This document shows, one piece after another, positions 8,568 to 17,156 of a stretch of 64,000 nucleotides of DNA. Position 1 is the stretch's first letter; every line of letters starts with the position of its first letter. Location of the stretch: positions 3,345,501 through 3,409,500 of the forward strand of contig NZ_CP041765.1 of NCBI RefSeq assembly GCF_007559025.1. The letters run 5' to 3'. The notes beneath the pieces are model-generated. The model was not told the DNA's origin and ran no database searches. It was given only the letters and a program-made list of their open reading frames with translations. This DNA comes from Tomitella fengzijianii (GTDB taxonomy: Bacteria > Actinomycetota > Actinomycetes > Mycobacteriales > Mycobacteriaceae). The position numbers and the translations under genes were made by a program.

Positions 8568-10205
8568 ATGACCATCCACGACGCCGCGCCGTCCGCCGCC
8601 CGGCCTCAGGACGGCCAAGCCGGGCCCACCGACGTGCTCATCGTCGGCGCCGGATTCGCCGGGCTCTACATGCTGCACGCCATCCGCACGCTGGGACTGA
8701 GTGCCGTGCTGCTCGAGGCCGGCGACGGCGTGGGCGGCACCTGGCACCACAACCGATACCCGGGCGCCCGGTGCGACGTGGACAGCATCGACTATTCCTA
8801 CTCGTTCGACCCCGCCATCCGCGCCGAGTGGACCTGGTCCGAGCGGTATCCGTCCGCCCCCGAGATCCGGCGCTACCTGGAGTTCGTCGCGGACCGGCTG
8901 GGGCTTCGCCGGGACATCCGCCTGTCCACCCGGGTGCGCGCCGCCGAGTTCGACGAGCACGCGGAATCCTGGTCCGTCACAGCAGACGACGGGCGAACGT
9001 GGCGGGCCCGGTGGCTCGTCTTCGCCACCGGCAGCCTCTCGCAGGCGAACGCCCCGGACTTCCCGGGCGCGTCCGAGTACCGAGGCCGCCTGCTGCACAC
9101 CGCCGACTGGCCCCGCGACGCGGACTTGCGCGGCCGGCGCGTCGGCGTCATCGGCACCGGATCCTCGGGGGTGCAGGCCATCCCGGTCCTCGCCGAGGAG
9201 GCCGAGCACCTGGTGGTGTTCCAGCGCACGCCCGGCTTCGTGGTGCCCGCGCGCAATCATCCCCTGAGCCCGGACGAGACCGCCGCAATCGAGGCCGACT
9301 ACGCGACACGGCGTCAGGCGCTGCGCGAATCGTTCGGCGGCTGGCACCTGCCGCCGTCGTCGGGACCCGCCGCCGACGTGCCGCACGGCGAGCGCCTGGC
9401 CGAGCTGGAGCGCCGGTGGTCGATCGGCGGATTGTGCCTACAGTCGGCGTTCTCGGACGTGATGACCGACCCGGCCGCCAACGAGCAGGTGGCACGGTTC
9501 GTCCGGGACAGGATCCGGGACACCGTCCACGACCCGAGCACCGCGGAAACTCTGTGCCCCACCGGCTACCCGCTCGGTGCCAAGCGACTGTGCGTGGGCA
9601 CCGACTACTACGAGACTTACAACCGCGGCAACGTGGACCTGGTGGACCTGCGCGCCACCCCGCTGGAAACATTCACGCCAGGCGGAATCCGCACCAGTGC
9701 ACAGGAGTACGCACTGGACGCCGTTGTACTCGCCACCGGCTTCGACGCGATGACCGGGGCCCTGGACCGGATCGACATCCGCGGACGCGGCGGGCGCAGA
9801 CTGCGCGACGAGTGGGCCGCCGGGCCCCGCAGCTACCTGGGGCTGTCGGTCGCGGGGTTCCCCAACATGTTCGTGCTCGCCGGCCCGGGCAGTCCGTCGG
9901 TGATGTCCAACGTGGTCGTCTCCATCGAACAGCACGTCGAGTGGGTCCGCGACCTGCTCGCACACCTGGCTGACACGGGCACCGGCACCGTCGAAGCGAC
10001 CGCCGAGGCGCAGGACCGGTGGGTGGAGCTCGGCAATCAGATCGCCTCCGCGACCCTCTACCCGAGTGCCGACTCCTGGTACATGGGCGCCAACGTCCCC
10101 GGCAAGCCGCGCGTGTTCATGCCGTTCCTCGGCGGCGTCGGCACCTACCGGGGCATCTGCGACGGCGTGGCCGCCGACGGCTACAAGGGGTTCACGCTGG
10201 GCTGA
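8568..10205 (+). CDS. Flavin-containing Baeyer-Villiger-type monooxygenase
   Basis: A 545-residue FAD and NADPH-dependent monooxygenase of the cyclohexanone monooxygenase type, which inserts oxygen beside a ketone to give an ester or lactone. Rossmann motifs are GAGFAG (27-32, FAD) and GTGSSG (196-201, NADPH); between them lies the Baeyer-Villiger fingerprint YRGRLLHTADWP (171-182), with Tyr in place of the usual first Phe. The ATG at 8568 has GAGG nine bases upstream and is preferred over ATG 8514, which has none. It is divergent from the TetR gene and lies next to an esterase gene, an arrangement known from bacterial ketone degradation. The ketone substrate is unknown. Confidence 0.9.
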   Translation: MTIHDAAPSAARPQDGQAGPTDVLIVGAGFAGLYMLHAIRTLGLSAVLLEAGDGVGGTWHHNRYPGARCDVDSIDYSYSFDPAIRAEWTWSERYPSAPEIRRYLEFVADRLGLRRDIRLSTRVRAAEFDEHAESWSVTADDGRTWRARWLVFATGSLSQANAPDFPGASEYRGRLLHTADWPRDADLRGRRVGVIGTGSSGVQAIPVLAEEAEHLVVFQRTPGFVVPARNHPLSPDETAAIEADYATRRQALRESFGGWHLPPSSGPAADVPHGERLAELERRWSIGGLCLQSAFSDVMTDPAANEQVARFVRDRIRDTVHDPSTAETLCPTGYPLGAKRLCVGTDYYETYNRGNVDLVDLRATPLETFTPGGIRTSAQEYALDAVVLATGFDAMTGALDRIDIRGRGGRRLRDEWAAGPRSYLGLSVAGFPNMFVLAGPGSPSVMSNVVVSIEQHVEWVRDLLAHLADTGTGTVEATAEAQDRWVELGNQIASATLYPSADSWYMGANVPGKPRVFMPFLGGVGTYRGICDGVAADGYKGFTLG

Positions 10206-10239
10206 CGCAGTGCTCCATCGCGCCGGCCGCACACTGCCC

Positions 10240-10299
10240 GCCGAGCAAGCGGATAGTGCTCAGTTCCACGCCGGAACGTGCCGAAACCGCTTGGTCGGC
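10240..10299. repeat. RepA copy 2 (left flank of toxin-antitoxin pair)
   Basis: Arms GCCGAGCAAGCGG and CCGCTTGGTCGGC pair except at one position, with an inner GTTCC/GGAAC stem. It matches the 60 bases at 10967-11026 with four differences, in the same orientation and with the same arm mismatch. It also lies just after the monooxygenase gene, where it could terminate transcription. Confidence 0.85.
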
Positions 10300-10309
10300 A
10301 CAGCGGGGT

Positions 10310-10624
10310 CTACGCACCTCGCTTGAAGACCTCGCGTTCCAAGCGCGCGAGCCGCTCACCGACATCTCCGCCCGCCCCCCGGTCCTCCGATTCCACCCTG
10401 TCAAGAGCCCACACCCGCATGAGCGTGGACAGAGGCAGCCCCGCCCGCTCCGCGGCGGTGTGCAAGCGCTCGAGTTCTGCAGCAGACACACGCACCGACA
10501 CCACGCTCGACCTCGAGAGATTCGGACGATGCACAGTCACGTCCCCAGGTATCGGCTCCGGCACCTCATGGCGCTCCGCCGCCGAGCCTTCGCCGGCGAG
10601 CACTTCGTCGATCCCCGTCATCAC
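10310..10624 (-). CDS. Ribbon-helix-helix antitoxin-like protein
   Basis: A 104-residue protein whose centre, starting SVVSVRVSAAELERL and followed by an amphipathic helix with GLPLSTLMR (about residues 40-68), looks like a MetJ/Arc/CopG ribbon-helix-helix DNA-binding fold. The C-terminus is charged and may form a helix that contacts a toxin. Its start overlaps the end of the upstream small gene by four bases (ATGA). Toxin first, antitoxin second with an RHH fold is the BrnT-BrnA arrangement; assignment to that exact family is inferred from layout and fold only. Expected to autoregulate the pair. Confidence 0.7.
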   Translation of the reverse strand: MMTGIDEVLAGEGSAAERHEVPEPIPGDVTVHRPNLSRSSVVSVRVSAAELERLHTAAERAGLPLSTLMRVWALDRVESEDRGAGGDVGERLARLEREVFKRGA

Positions 10625-10944
10625 GCCTCCTCGTCGTAGATCCGCTGATCGCGCCTACTTGAGCGCCACGCATTACTTCCCCACCACCGGCCGTCCGGTT
10701 GCTCGTCCGGATCGGCGGCAGGATCTACCACGATCACGGTGACCAATGAGCCTGCCAACCGTGAATAGCCGATCACTCGCGTCGCCTGCCGAGTCCGACT
10801 CGCAGGGTCGGGAGTCAACCACACTGCATGCGGGTCAGCGACAGCTTCATTCGCCGCAGCAGGGCCGACACCGTGGCGTCTCACTATGCAGTCGGCACGT
10901 CTGCTCCAATCAATTCCCTCCCCCATCACTACATTGTATGACAA
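10621..10944 (-). CDS. BrnT/DUF4258-like toxin candidate
   Basis: A 107-residue protein with an N-terminal IVRRHGV segment, DPHAVWLTPDP, a central IGYSRLAGSLVTVIVV beta-hairpin and a C-terminal WWGSNAWRSSRRDQRIY stretch. The pattern (His near the start, a strand with G-x-S, a basic aromatic tail) resembles small RNase toxins of the RelE/BrnT fold, but I cannot identify catalytic residues with certainty. A second ATG at 10926 could be the true start. It overlaps the antitoxin gene by four bases. The pair sits between two convergent housekeeping-type genes and between two direct RepA copies, so it looks acquired. Confidence 0.65.
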   Translation of the reverse strand: MSYNVVMGEGIDWSRRADCIVRRHGVGPAAANEAVADPHAVWLTPDPASRTRQATRVIGYSRLAGSLVTVIVVDPAADPDEQPDGRWWGSNAWRSSRRDQRIYDEEA

Positions 10945-10966
10945 CTCACTACATCCTGTGTCCCCC

Positions 10967-11026
10967 GCCGAGCAAGCGGAAAGTGCTCAGTTCCGCGCCG
11001 GAACGTGTAGAAACCGCTTGGTCGGC
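10967..11026. repeat. RepA copy 3 (right flank of toxin-antitoxin pair)
   Basis: Same 60-base palindrome as copy 2, direct orientation, about 93 percent identical by eye. It lies upstream of the toxin gene start (10944) and after the end of the convergent acyl-CoA synthetase gene (stop at 11063). Confidence 0.85.
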
Positions 11027-11062
11027 GCGGCCGGGGGCTGCAACCGCAGCGGCAGCGCCCCC

Positions 11063-12580
11063 TCACACCATCCCGCGAACCTCGCGTTTGAGGATCTTCC
11101 CCGAGGCGTTGCGCGGGATGGCGTCGAGCACCACCAGGTCATGCGGCACCTTGTAGTGCGCGATCCGCTGCCCGCAGAACTCACGCAGCGCGCCCAGGTC
11201 CAGGGCCGCCCCCTCGGCGAGGGTCACGACCGCCACGATCGACTCGCCGTACTCCTCGTGCGGGCGGGCCACCACGGCACAGTCGACGACGGACGGGTGC
11301 GCGGCCACGGCGTTCTCCACCTCCACCGAGTACACGTTGCGACCGCCGGTGATGATCATGTCCTTGAGCCGGTCGACCACCGTCATGCAGCCGTCGGTGT
11401 CCACCAGGGTGAGGTCGCCGGTGTGCAGCCAGCCGTCGCGGATCGTCTCGGCCGTCTGTTCCGGCTTGTTCCAGTACTCCTTCATCACCGTCACGCCACG
11501 CAGGATCATCTCGCCGACCTCGCCGACAGCCACGTCGGTGCCGTCGGGTCGGACCACCCGGCATTCCAGGTTGATCAGCGCCTCCTTGCCGCTGGTCTCC
11601 GGCCGCGCCACCACCTGATCGTGCCTGGCGAGGATTCCGCCCGGCCCGGCCTCCGTCTGCCCGCACAGCTGCATGAACTCGACGCCCGGGAAGGTGGCCA
11701 CCAGCTGTTGCACCGCGGATGCCGGCATGGGCGCGGCCCCGAACATGCCGGTGCGCCAGGACGCCAGGTCCCGATCCTGCACGCCGGGCACGCGCATGAG
11801 GAACTGGTACATGGTGGGCACCCCGAACATCATCGTGATGCGCTCGCGCTCGATGGTGTCGAGCACCGCTACCGGGTCGAATCCGCTGTGCACGATGTGC
11901 GTGGCGCCCACGAACACGCCGGGCAGCAGCATCAGGTTGAGCTCGGCAGAGTGGTAGAGCGGCGCCACGTGCAGCAGCCGGTCGCCATCGCGCAGGCCGA
12001 CGCCCCCGATGAATGCGGCCGTCTCCCACATCATCCGGTGGTGGTCGAACAGCGCGCCCTTCGGCTTGCCGGTGGTGCCGGAGGTGTAGAGGATCTCGGT
12101 GTCGTCGTCCTCGGCGAGTCCCACCTCGACCGGCTCCGCGGCCCTCCCCTCCGCCGCCGCGAACAGGTCGGGATACTCGCCGCCGTCGCCCGTGCAGTCG
12201 ACCCGCAGGCCCGCGGGCATCCCGGCGGCGACCGCGTCGCGCACCGCACCCGCCACCTCCGGCGCGAAAACCAGCACCGCGGCACCCGAGTCGCGGATCA
12301 GGTAGTCCAGCTCAGGCCCCGTGGAGGCGGGGTTGACCGGCACCACCACAGCGCCCGCGCGCTGGGCTGCGTAGAAGGCGATGACGAACCTGTCGGTGTT
12401 GGGCGACATGAGCGCCAGCCGGTCGCCCTTGCGGAGGCCGTCCCCCACCAGCACGGCGGCGACACGGTCGACGGCCGCGTCGAGCTCCGCGTAGGTGTAG
12501 CGGAGGCCGCCGAACACCAGCGCCTCACGATCGGGCACGCGGGCGGCGGTGGATCTCAGGGTTCCGGGGACCGTGGGCAT
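11063..12580 (-). CDS. Fatty-acid--CoA ligase (FadD family)
   Basis: A 505-residue ANL-superfamily acyl-CoA synthetase. The ATP-binding loop YTSGTTGKPKG lies near residue 164, the CGQTEAG motif near 300, the DGWLHTGDL motif near 375 and the C-terminal catalytic Lys in RNASGKILKREV near 495. The start ATG at 12580 has GGAGGTG at good spacing. Its last bases lie in a 20-base stretch (11051-11070) that is nearly identical to the end of the other synthetase gene at 36364-36383. Likely activates fatty or aromatic acids for beta-oxidation or lipid synthesis; the specific substrate is not visible. Confidence 0.9.
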   Translation of the reverse strand: MPTVPGTLRSTAARVPDREALVFGGLRYTYAELDAAVDRVAAVLVGDGLRKGDRLALMSPNTDRFVIAFYAAQRAGAVVVPVNPASTGPELDYLIRDSGAAVLVFAPEVAGAVRDAVAAGMPAGLRVDCTGDGGEYPDLFAAAEGRAAEPVEVGLAEDDDTEILYTSGTTGKPKGALFDHHRMMWETAAFIGGVGLRDGDRLLHVAPLYHSAELNLMLLPGVFVGATHIVHSGFDPVAVLDTIERERITMMFGVPTMYQFLMRVPGVQDRDLASWRTGMFGAAPMPASAVQQLVATFPGVEFMQLCGQTEAGPGGILARHDQVVARPETSGKEALINLECRVVRPDGTDVAVGEVGEMILRGVTVMKEYWNKPEQTAETIRDGWLHTGDLTLVDTDGCMTVVDRLKDMIITGGRNVYSVEVENAVAAHPSVVDCAVVARPHEEYGESIVAVVTLAEGAALDLGALREFCGQRIAHYKVPHDLVVLDAIPRNASGKILKREVRGMV

Positions 12581-12748
12581 GCCGCACCTCCGGGCTTCAT
12601 CGGCATCACGCAGTTGAATGTTGCACAGGTCACACTACCTGCGAGCGGGCGGCCACAGTGCCCGCAGACCGGCTACGCGGTCGGCAGAGAGCGGTCCGGG
12701 CCCGAGCCCGGGCCGGAATGAGCGTCCGCAGGTTGTTAGCGTTCCACC

Positions 12749-13645
12749 ATGGGAGAGGGTGACGGAGAATTCGCAGGGGGCTTTTCATGGCAACGCGAGC
12801 GGCGGTGGATCATCTGGTCCATCGTGCTCGTGATCGCGATGGTCATGATCGCGATACCTGCCGCGGAGGCCGTCGAATCCAGCAACTCCACCGCTGACGC
12901 CGCGTCGACCTCCCCCAACGCATCCAACGGACTGCTCCTGATGGGCGGGTGCGTCCTGTTCGTGCTCGCAATCCCGTTTCTCGCCTCGGGCATCCATTGG
13001 CGGTCTGTTGGCTGGAAGACGTTACAACGCAACATGATGCAGAACAACGCTGATCACAAGAACGGGTGGGCAGAGGCGGGCCGGCTCCATCTCGACATCT
13101 CCCGTCGGCGCGCGCTCCGCCCTGTCGACCCGACGCCGTTGGTTCCGCGCCCTGGGGAGCATTTCCATCTGCGCACACGTATCGGCTACTCCCGGTACGT
13201 CACCTCGGGCGACGGCTCCTACAGTCACACTGTCGCTTTCGGAACCGGCCCGGCAGGCCTCGCACTCGTGGGCGCGTCACTGATCGGCAACAGTCGACGG
13301 CGCTCCGAAGCGATGGCGGCAGCGACCCCGGCGTGGCGCGAAAAGCAGTACACCGACGTCCTCGCGGGAAACTACGGTCTCGTCATCTTCCCTTACGGAC
13401 GCGCAATGCACTTCGATTGGAACCACGTCACCACATTCCACCCGAACCCCACGAACTGGACCGTGACGTTCGAGTTCTTCGACGCCGAGCCTCTCTCACT
13501 CTATGGCCCGGCCGCACCTCTGATCTGCGTTTACGCGGCTTCCAAGCTGTGGGGCGGAGAACAATTCCACGCTGACCCGCGTTTGCGGTCCATCGCTGCA
13601 TCGTCGTTGGCCGAAGCAGCACGGAAGGCGCTAGGCCAGCACTGA
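12749..13645 (+). CDS. Two-helix membrane protein of unknown function
   Basis: A 298-residue protein with membrane helices at about residues 20-40 (IIWSIVLVIAMVMIAIPAA) and 65-83 (LLMGGCVLFVLAIPFLASG), then a soluble domain of about 210 residues with aromatic beta-strand-like segments. The loop between the helices is Ser/Asn-rich and probably outside the cell. No catalytic motif is recognised. Codon use is somewhat less GC-rich than neighbours (many Asn, Lys and Ser codons), which may mean it was acquired. It converges with cobQ, stop to stop, with three bases between. Function unknown. Confidence 0.75.
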   Translation: MGEGDGEFAGGFSWQRERRWIIWSIVLVIAMVMIAIPAAEAVESSNSTADAASTSPNASNGLLLMGGCVLFVLAIPFLASGIHWRSVGWKTLQRNMMQNNADHKNGWAEAGRLHLDISRRRALRPVDPTPLVPRPGEHFHLRTRIGYSRYVTSGDGSYSHTVAFGTGPAGLALVGASLIGNSRRRSEAMAAATPAWREKQYTDVLAGNYGLVIFPYGRAMHFDWNHVTTFHPNPTNWTVTFEFFDAEPLSLYGPAAPLICVYAASKLWGGEQFHADPRLRSIAASSLAEAARKALGQH

Positions 13646-13648
13646 CCG

Positions 13649-15181
13649 TCACCGGGGCTGCTCCAGCGTGAGGCGGACGGTCGGCAGCGCGGGCCCGCCG
13701 TCGAGCATCGCCAGCAGCGCGTCCACGTCCATGTGCTCGTCGACCAGGTCCGCAAGCCGGTCCAGGCGGTTCTCCCTCGCCGCCGCGAATCCCACGTTTC
13801 CCACGTCGATGGACCTGCCCCGCGCGTGCGCCACCGCGCGCAGCCACGCGGACCGCAGGCCGTCGCCCTCCAGGGCCCCGTGCCACATGGTGCCGAACAC
13901 GAGCCCGTCGCGGACCCCGCCCAGGAACCCGGCGCCGGACCCCACTGTCACGCGCCCGTGGTGGATCTCGTAGCCCGACGCCGCGACGCCCAGCGCGGTT
14001 CCCCGCGGCAGGCCCAGCACCTTGCCGGCGCCGAACTCGGTGACCGCGTCGAGCAGCCCCAGTCCCGGGACACGCACGCCCGCAGGACCTTCGACGCCAA
14101 CGGGATCGCGGATCTCGCGGCCCAGCATCTGGAATCCCCCGCAGATCCCCAGCACGGCACCCCCGTCCGCTGCGTGCTCCACGATCGCGCCGTCCAGGCC
14201 CCGCCCGCGCAGCCAGGCCAGGTCGCCGACGGTCGCCCGCGTGCCCGGCAGCACCACCGCGTCGGCGCCCGCAAGCGCACGCGGATCGTCGACGTACCGC
14301 ACCCGCACGCCCGGCTCCAGGCACAGCGCGTCGACGTCGGTGAAGTTGGAGATGCGCGGCAGCATCACCACTGCCACGGTGAGGACGTCGGCGCCGGGTT
14401 CCACGGCCTCGTCGTCGAACCGCCTGGCGCCCAAGGCCAGCGAGTCCTCCGAGTCCAGCCACAGCCCGCGCAGCCACGGGAGCACCCCCAGCACGGGGCG
14501 GCCGGTGCGGCGTTCCAGCTCGTCGAGCCCCGGGCGCAGCAGGCCGGCGTCGCCGCGGAACCGGTTGACGACGAACCCGCGCACCAGCTGCTGGTCCTCG
14601 GGCGAGAGCAGCGCCAGCGTGCCCGCCATGGATGCGAAGACGCCGCCGCGGTCGATGTCGCCGACGACGAGCGTCGGCATCCCGGCGCGGCGGGCGAGGC
14701 CCATGTTGACGTAGTCATGCACACGCAGGTTGATCTCCGCCGCGCTCCCCGCCCCTTCGCACACCACCACGTCGTAGCGGGAACGCAGGTCGTCCAGCGC
14801 GTCGAATGCCGCGCGGGCCAAGTGTTCCCGTCCGGACGCGAACTCGCCCGCCTCGAGCGCGCCGGCCGGCTCGCCCATCACCACCACGTGGCTGCGGAGG
14901 TCGCTGCCCGGCTTGAGCAATACCGGGTTCATCGCCGGCTCCGGCACCGCGCCCGCGGCGACCGCCTGGATCCACTGGGCCCGGCCGATCTCCGCGCAGC
15001 CCCCCGGAGCAGCGCCGGCGGCCCCGCCCGCGACGACCATCGAGTTGTTCGACATGTTCTGCGCCTTGTACGGCGCGACGGAGATGCCGCGGCGGGCGAG
15101 CGCCCGGCAGATCCCGGTGGTCACCACCGTCTTTCCCGCGTCCGAGGCGGTGCCCGCCACCAGCAGGGCCCGGCCGGTCAC
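13649..15181 (-). CDS. cobQ: Cobyric acid synthase (CobQ)
   Basis: A 510-residue ATP-dependent amidotransferase that converts cobyrinate a,c-diamide to cobyric acid in vitamin B12 synthesis, using glutamine. The N-terminal half is the dethiobiotin-synthetase-like ATPase (VAGTASDAGKT near residue 8, then PYKAQNMSNNS); the C-terminal half is a class I glutamine amidotransferase with nucleophile Cys in LGICGGFQMLG near residue 340 and a late conserved His. The GTG at 15181 gives the usual family length; the long open frame upstream to 15619 is a shadow of the convergent or antisense coding. No other cobalamin gene is in the window and no B12 riboswitch was seen upstream. Confidence 0.92.
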   Translation of the reverse strand: MTGRALLVAGTASDAGKTVVTTGICRALARRGISVAPYKAQNMSNNSMVVAGGAAGAAPGGCAEIGRAQWIQAVAAGAVPEPAMNPVLLKPGSDLRSHVVVMGEPAGALEAGEFASGREHLARAAFDALDDLRSRYDVVVCEGAGSAAEINLRVHDYVNMGLARRAGMPTLVVGDIDRGGVFASMAGTLALLSPEDQQLVRGFVVNRFRGDAGLLRPGLDELERRTGRPVLGVLPWLRGLWLDSEDSLALGARRFDDEAVEPGADVLTVAVVMLPRISNFTDVDALCLEPGVRVRYVDDPRALAGADAVVLPGTRATVGDLAWLRGRGLDGAIVEHAADGGAVLGICGGFQMLGREIRDPVGVEGPAGVRVPGLGLLDAVTEFGAGKVLGLPRGTALGVAASGYEIHHGRVTVGSGAGFLGGVRDGLVFGTMWHGALEGDGLRSAWLRAVAHARGRSIDVGNVGFAAARENRLDRLADLVDEHMDVDALLAMLDGGPALPTVRLTLEQPR

Positions 15182-15236
15182 CGGCGGCCTCGGTATCGGG
15201 TGCGCGGCATGCGCCCATCCTGGCACCGCCGTACGG

Positions 15237-16094
15237 TCAGGGGCGCGCCCGCCCCCGGATCCAATAGGTCGCCCAGTTGGCCGCCTCCACGTCGAGCCCC
15301 CAGGTCTTGACGGCCATCGTGCGCGCGGCCTTGGCCAGGTCCGCCTCCCCGCACGCCCACACGTACGGCACGCGCGCGGCGGGATGCCCTTCGCGGGTCC
15401 ACTCCCGCAGGATCCGCGCGGTCTCGGCGCACTGGCGATCCTCGGGGGCGTACACCAGCTCGAGGGTGCCCAGCCGGTGCCCCCACTGCGCGACCAGGCC
15501 CGGCTCCAGCTCCGCGTCCGACGCGGCGAGCGCGAGCACGTGCGTCGACTGCAGCTCTCCGGGGTGGTGCGCGGCGAGGAACTCGAGCACCGACCGCAGC
15601 GCCGGCACGGCCGTCGCATCGGCCACCAGCAGCCGGTGCGCGTCGGGGCGCCACCAGATGCCGCTGGACGTGTACACCCCCGCGGTGTCCCCCGGCGCCG
15701 CGCGCAGCACCCAGCGCGACCCGGGCCCGTCGTCGCCGTGCGTCACCACGTCCACGTCGATGGTCGCGGCCACCGGGTCGAGGCTGCGGATCGTGTACCA
15801 GCGCAGCTCGGGCTGCTCTTCCGGGGCGAGCGCGGTGACGGCGGCGCGAATGTTGGCGGCCGCGTCGGGGTCGAACCACCGGAACTCCCGGCCGTCGCGC
15901 GGCATCAGCAGGCCGAAGTACTCGTCGGGGCCGGTGAGGCGGTAGTCGGCGAACGCGGGCGCCGTGAACGTCAGGCGCCGGACGTTCTCCGCCAGGCTCT
16001 CGTTCGCGGTGACGCTGACCGGGATGATGCGGTGCTCCCCGGCGACCGGCCGAGCGGCGAGGCGCGTGTCGGAGGCTGTGGTGCTGTGGGCCAT
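15237..16094 (-). CDS. Siderophore-interacting protein (ferric-siderophore reductase)
   Basis: A 285-residue FAD- and NAD(P)H-dependent reductase of the ViuB/SIP family, which releases iron from imported ferric siderophores in the cytoplasm. The FAD-binding segment is RWYTIRSLD (about residues 97-105), followed by a C-terminal NAD(P)-binding domain that ends in the conserved WATYWIRGRARP-type tail. The ATG at 16094 has AGGAGA upstream. It is divergent from the siderophore-binding lipoprotein gene, with an IdeR-type palindrome between them, so both are expected to be repressed when iron is sufficient. Confidence 0.92.
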   Translation of the reverse strand: MAHSTTASDTRLAARPVAGEHRIIPVSVTANESLAENVRRLTFTAPAFADYRLTGPDEYFGLLMPRDGREFRWFDPDAAANIRAAVTALAPEEQPELRWYTIRSLDPVAATIDVDVVTHGDDGPGSRWVLRAAPGDTAGVYTSSGIWWRPDAHRLLVADATAVPALRSVLEFLAAHHPGELQSTHVLALAASDAELEPGLVAQWGHRLGTLELVYAPEDRQCAETARILREWTREGHPAARVPYVWACGEADLAKAARTMAVKTWGLDVEAANWATYWIRGRARP

Positions 16095-16145
16095 GCGTCT
16101 CCTGGGGGTGCGTCGTGGTCGGGCCGTCCGGCTTTCGTTTCGTTA

Positions 16146-16164
16146 TTAGCCTAGGCTAACCTGC
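16146..16164. promoter_or_regulatory. IdeR/DtxR iron box
   Basis: This 19-base site agrees with the IdeR/DtxR consensus at 15 positions and contains a perfect 14-base palindrome TTAGCCTAGGCTAA (16146-16159). It lies in the divergent promoter between the siderophore reductase and the siderophore-uptake operon, six bases before the binding-protein ATG, a position suited to iron-dependent repression of both. Confidence 0.8.
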
Positions 16165-16169
16165 TCCAC

Positions 16170-17156
16170 ATGCGAAAATCAGTGGGACGATCCCCCCGCC
16201 TCGGACGACGCGGACTCCTCGGCGCCGTCGCGGTGCTGTCCGCCGTGGCCCTGACGCTCGGCGGCTGCTCGCGCGGCGGCGACGCGGACACCGCCGATGC
16301 AGCAGCCGGAACCCAGCAGTCCGGCGACGACCAGCGCATCGCCGCGCTCGGCCTGGGCGACACCGACACGCTGCTCGCCCTCGGCATCACCCCGGTGGCC
16401 ATCGCGCCGTGGGGCGCGCAGGGCGACGTCGCGGAATCCGGCGTGGGCCCGTGGGCGCAGGACGCGTTGGGCGACGCCCGCCCGCCGCTGATCTTCAACA
16501 CCGCCAGCGGGTTCACCGCCGACATCGTCGAGAATGTCGCGGCCGCAAACCCGACGCAGATCATCGCCGTCAACAACGCCGTGAACGAGCAGGCGAAGGC
16601 GGACCTCGAGCGCATCGCGCCGGTCACCGTGCATCCGCCGGAGTACAAGGACTGGCAGGTGCCGTGGAAGGAGCAGGTCACCACCATCGCCGACGCCGTC
16701 GGCAAGCCCGACCAGGGGCAGGAGCTCATCGAGCAGGCCGAGGCGAGCCTTGCCGGATTCCGCGAGTCGCACCCGGAGCTGCAGGGCAAGAAGGCCGCCG
16801 TGGTGATGCCCTACGCCGGCAAGCTCGGCCTCTACACCGAGGGCGACGGCCGCGGCGCGATGATCGAGAAGCTCGGGTTCACCATCCCGGACCAGCTGCA
16901 GGCCACCTCCGACGGCACCTTCTACAAGGACATCGCGCCGGAGAACTACCGCGACCTCGACGTGCTGGACTACCTGTTCGTCCTCGACTACGAAGGCGCC
17001 GCCGACGCGGTCCGCGACAGCCCGATCTTCCAGGGGCTCGACCTGGTCAAGCAGGACAAGGTGTACTACCTGGACCAGGCCACCGGCAACGCGATGAGCA
17101 TGCCGAACCCGCTGACCATCCCGTACGCCGTCGACGCGATCGACCAGCAGTTGTGA
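16170..17156 (+). CDS. Ferric-siderophore ABC transporter substrate-binding lipoprotein
   Basis: A 328-residue lipoprotein of the FepB/FhuD-like periplasmic binding family. The signal peptide has several Arg, a hydrophobic core and the lipobox TLGGC (about residue 31). The single-domain helical-backbone fold is suggested by GLGDTDTLLALGITPVAI and by the C-terminal DYLFVLDYEG region. It heads the uptake operon: its stop overlaps the GTG start of the first permease (GTGA), followed by a second permease and an ATPase. An IdeR-type box directly precedes the start. Which siderophore it binds cannot be read from sequence. Confidence 0.92.
   Translation: MRKSVGRSPRLGRRGLLGAVAVLSAVALTLGGCSRGGDADTADAAAGTQQSGDDQRIAALGLGDTDTLLALGITPVAIAPWGAQGDVAESGVGPWAQDALGDARPPLIFNTASGFTADIVENVAAANPTQIIAVNNAVNEQAKADLERIAPVTVHPPEYKDWQVPWKEQVTTIADAVGKPDQGQELIEQAEASLAGFRESHPELQGKKAAVVMPYAGKLGLYTEGDGRGAMIEKLGFTIPDQLQATSDGTFYKDIAPENYRDLDVLDYLFVLDYEGAADAVRDSPIFQGLDLVKQDKVYYLDQATGNAMSMPNPLTIPYAVDAIDQQL

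Noticed and set aside
15182-15236. A cobalamin riboswitch before cobQ
   Set aside because: Only 55 bases separate cobQ from the upstream gene end, with no B12-box motif visible.
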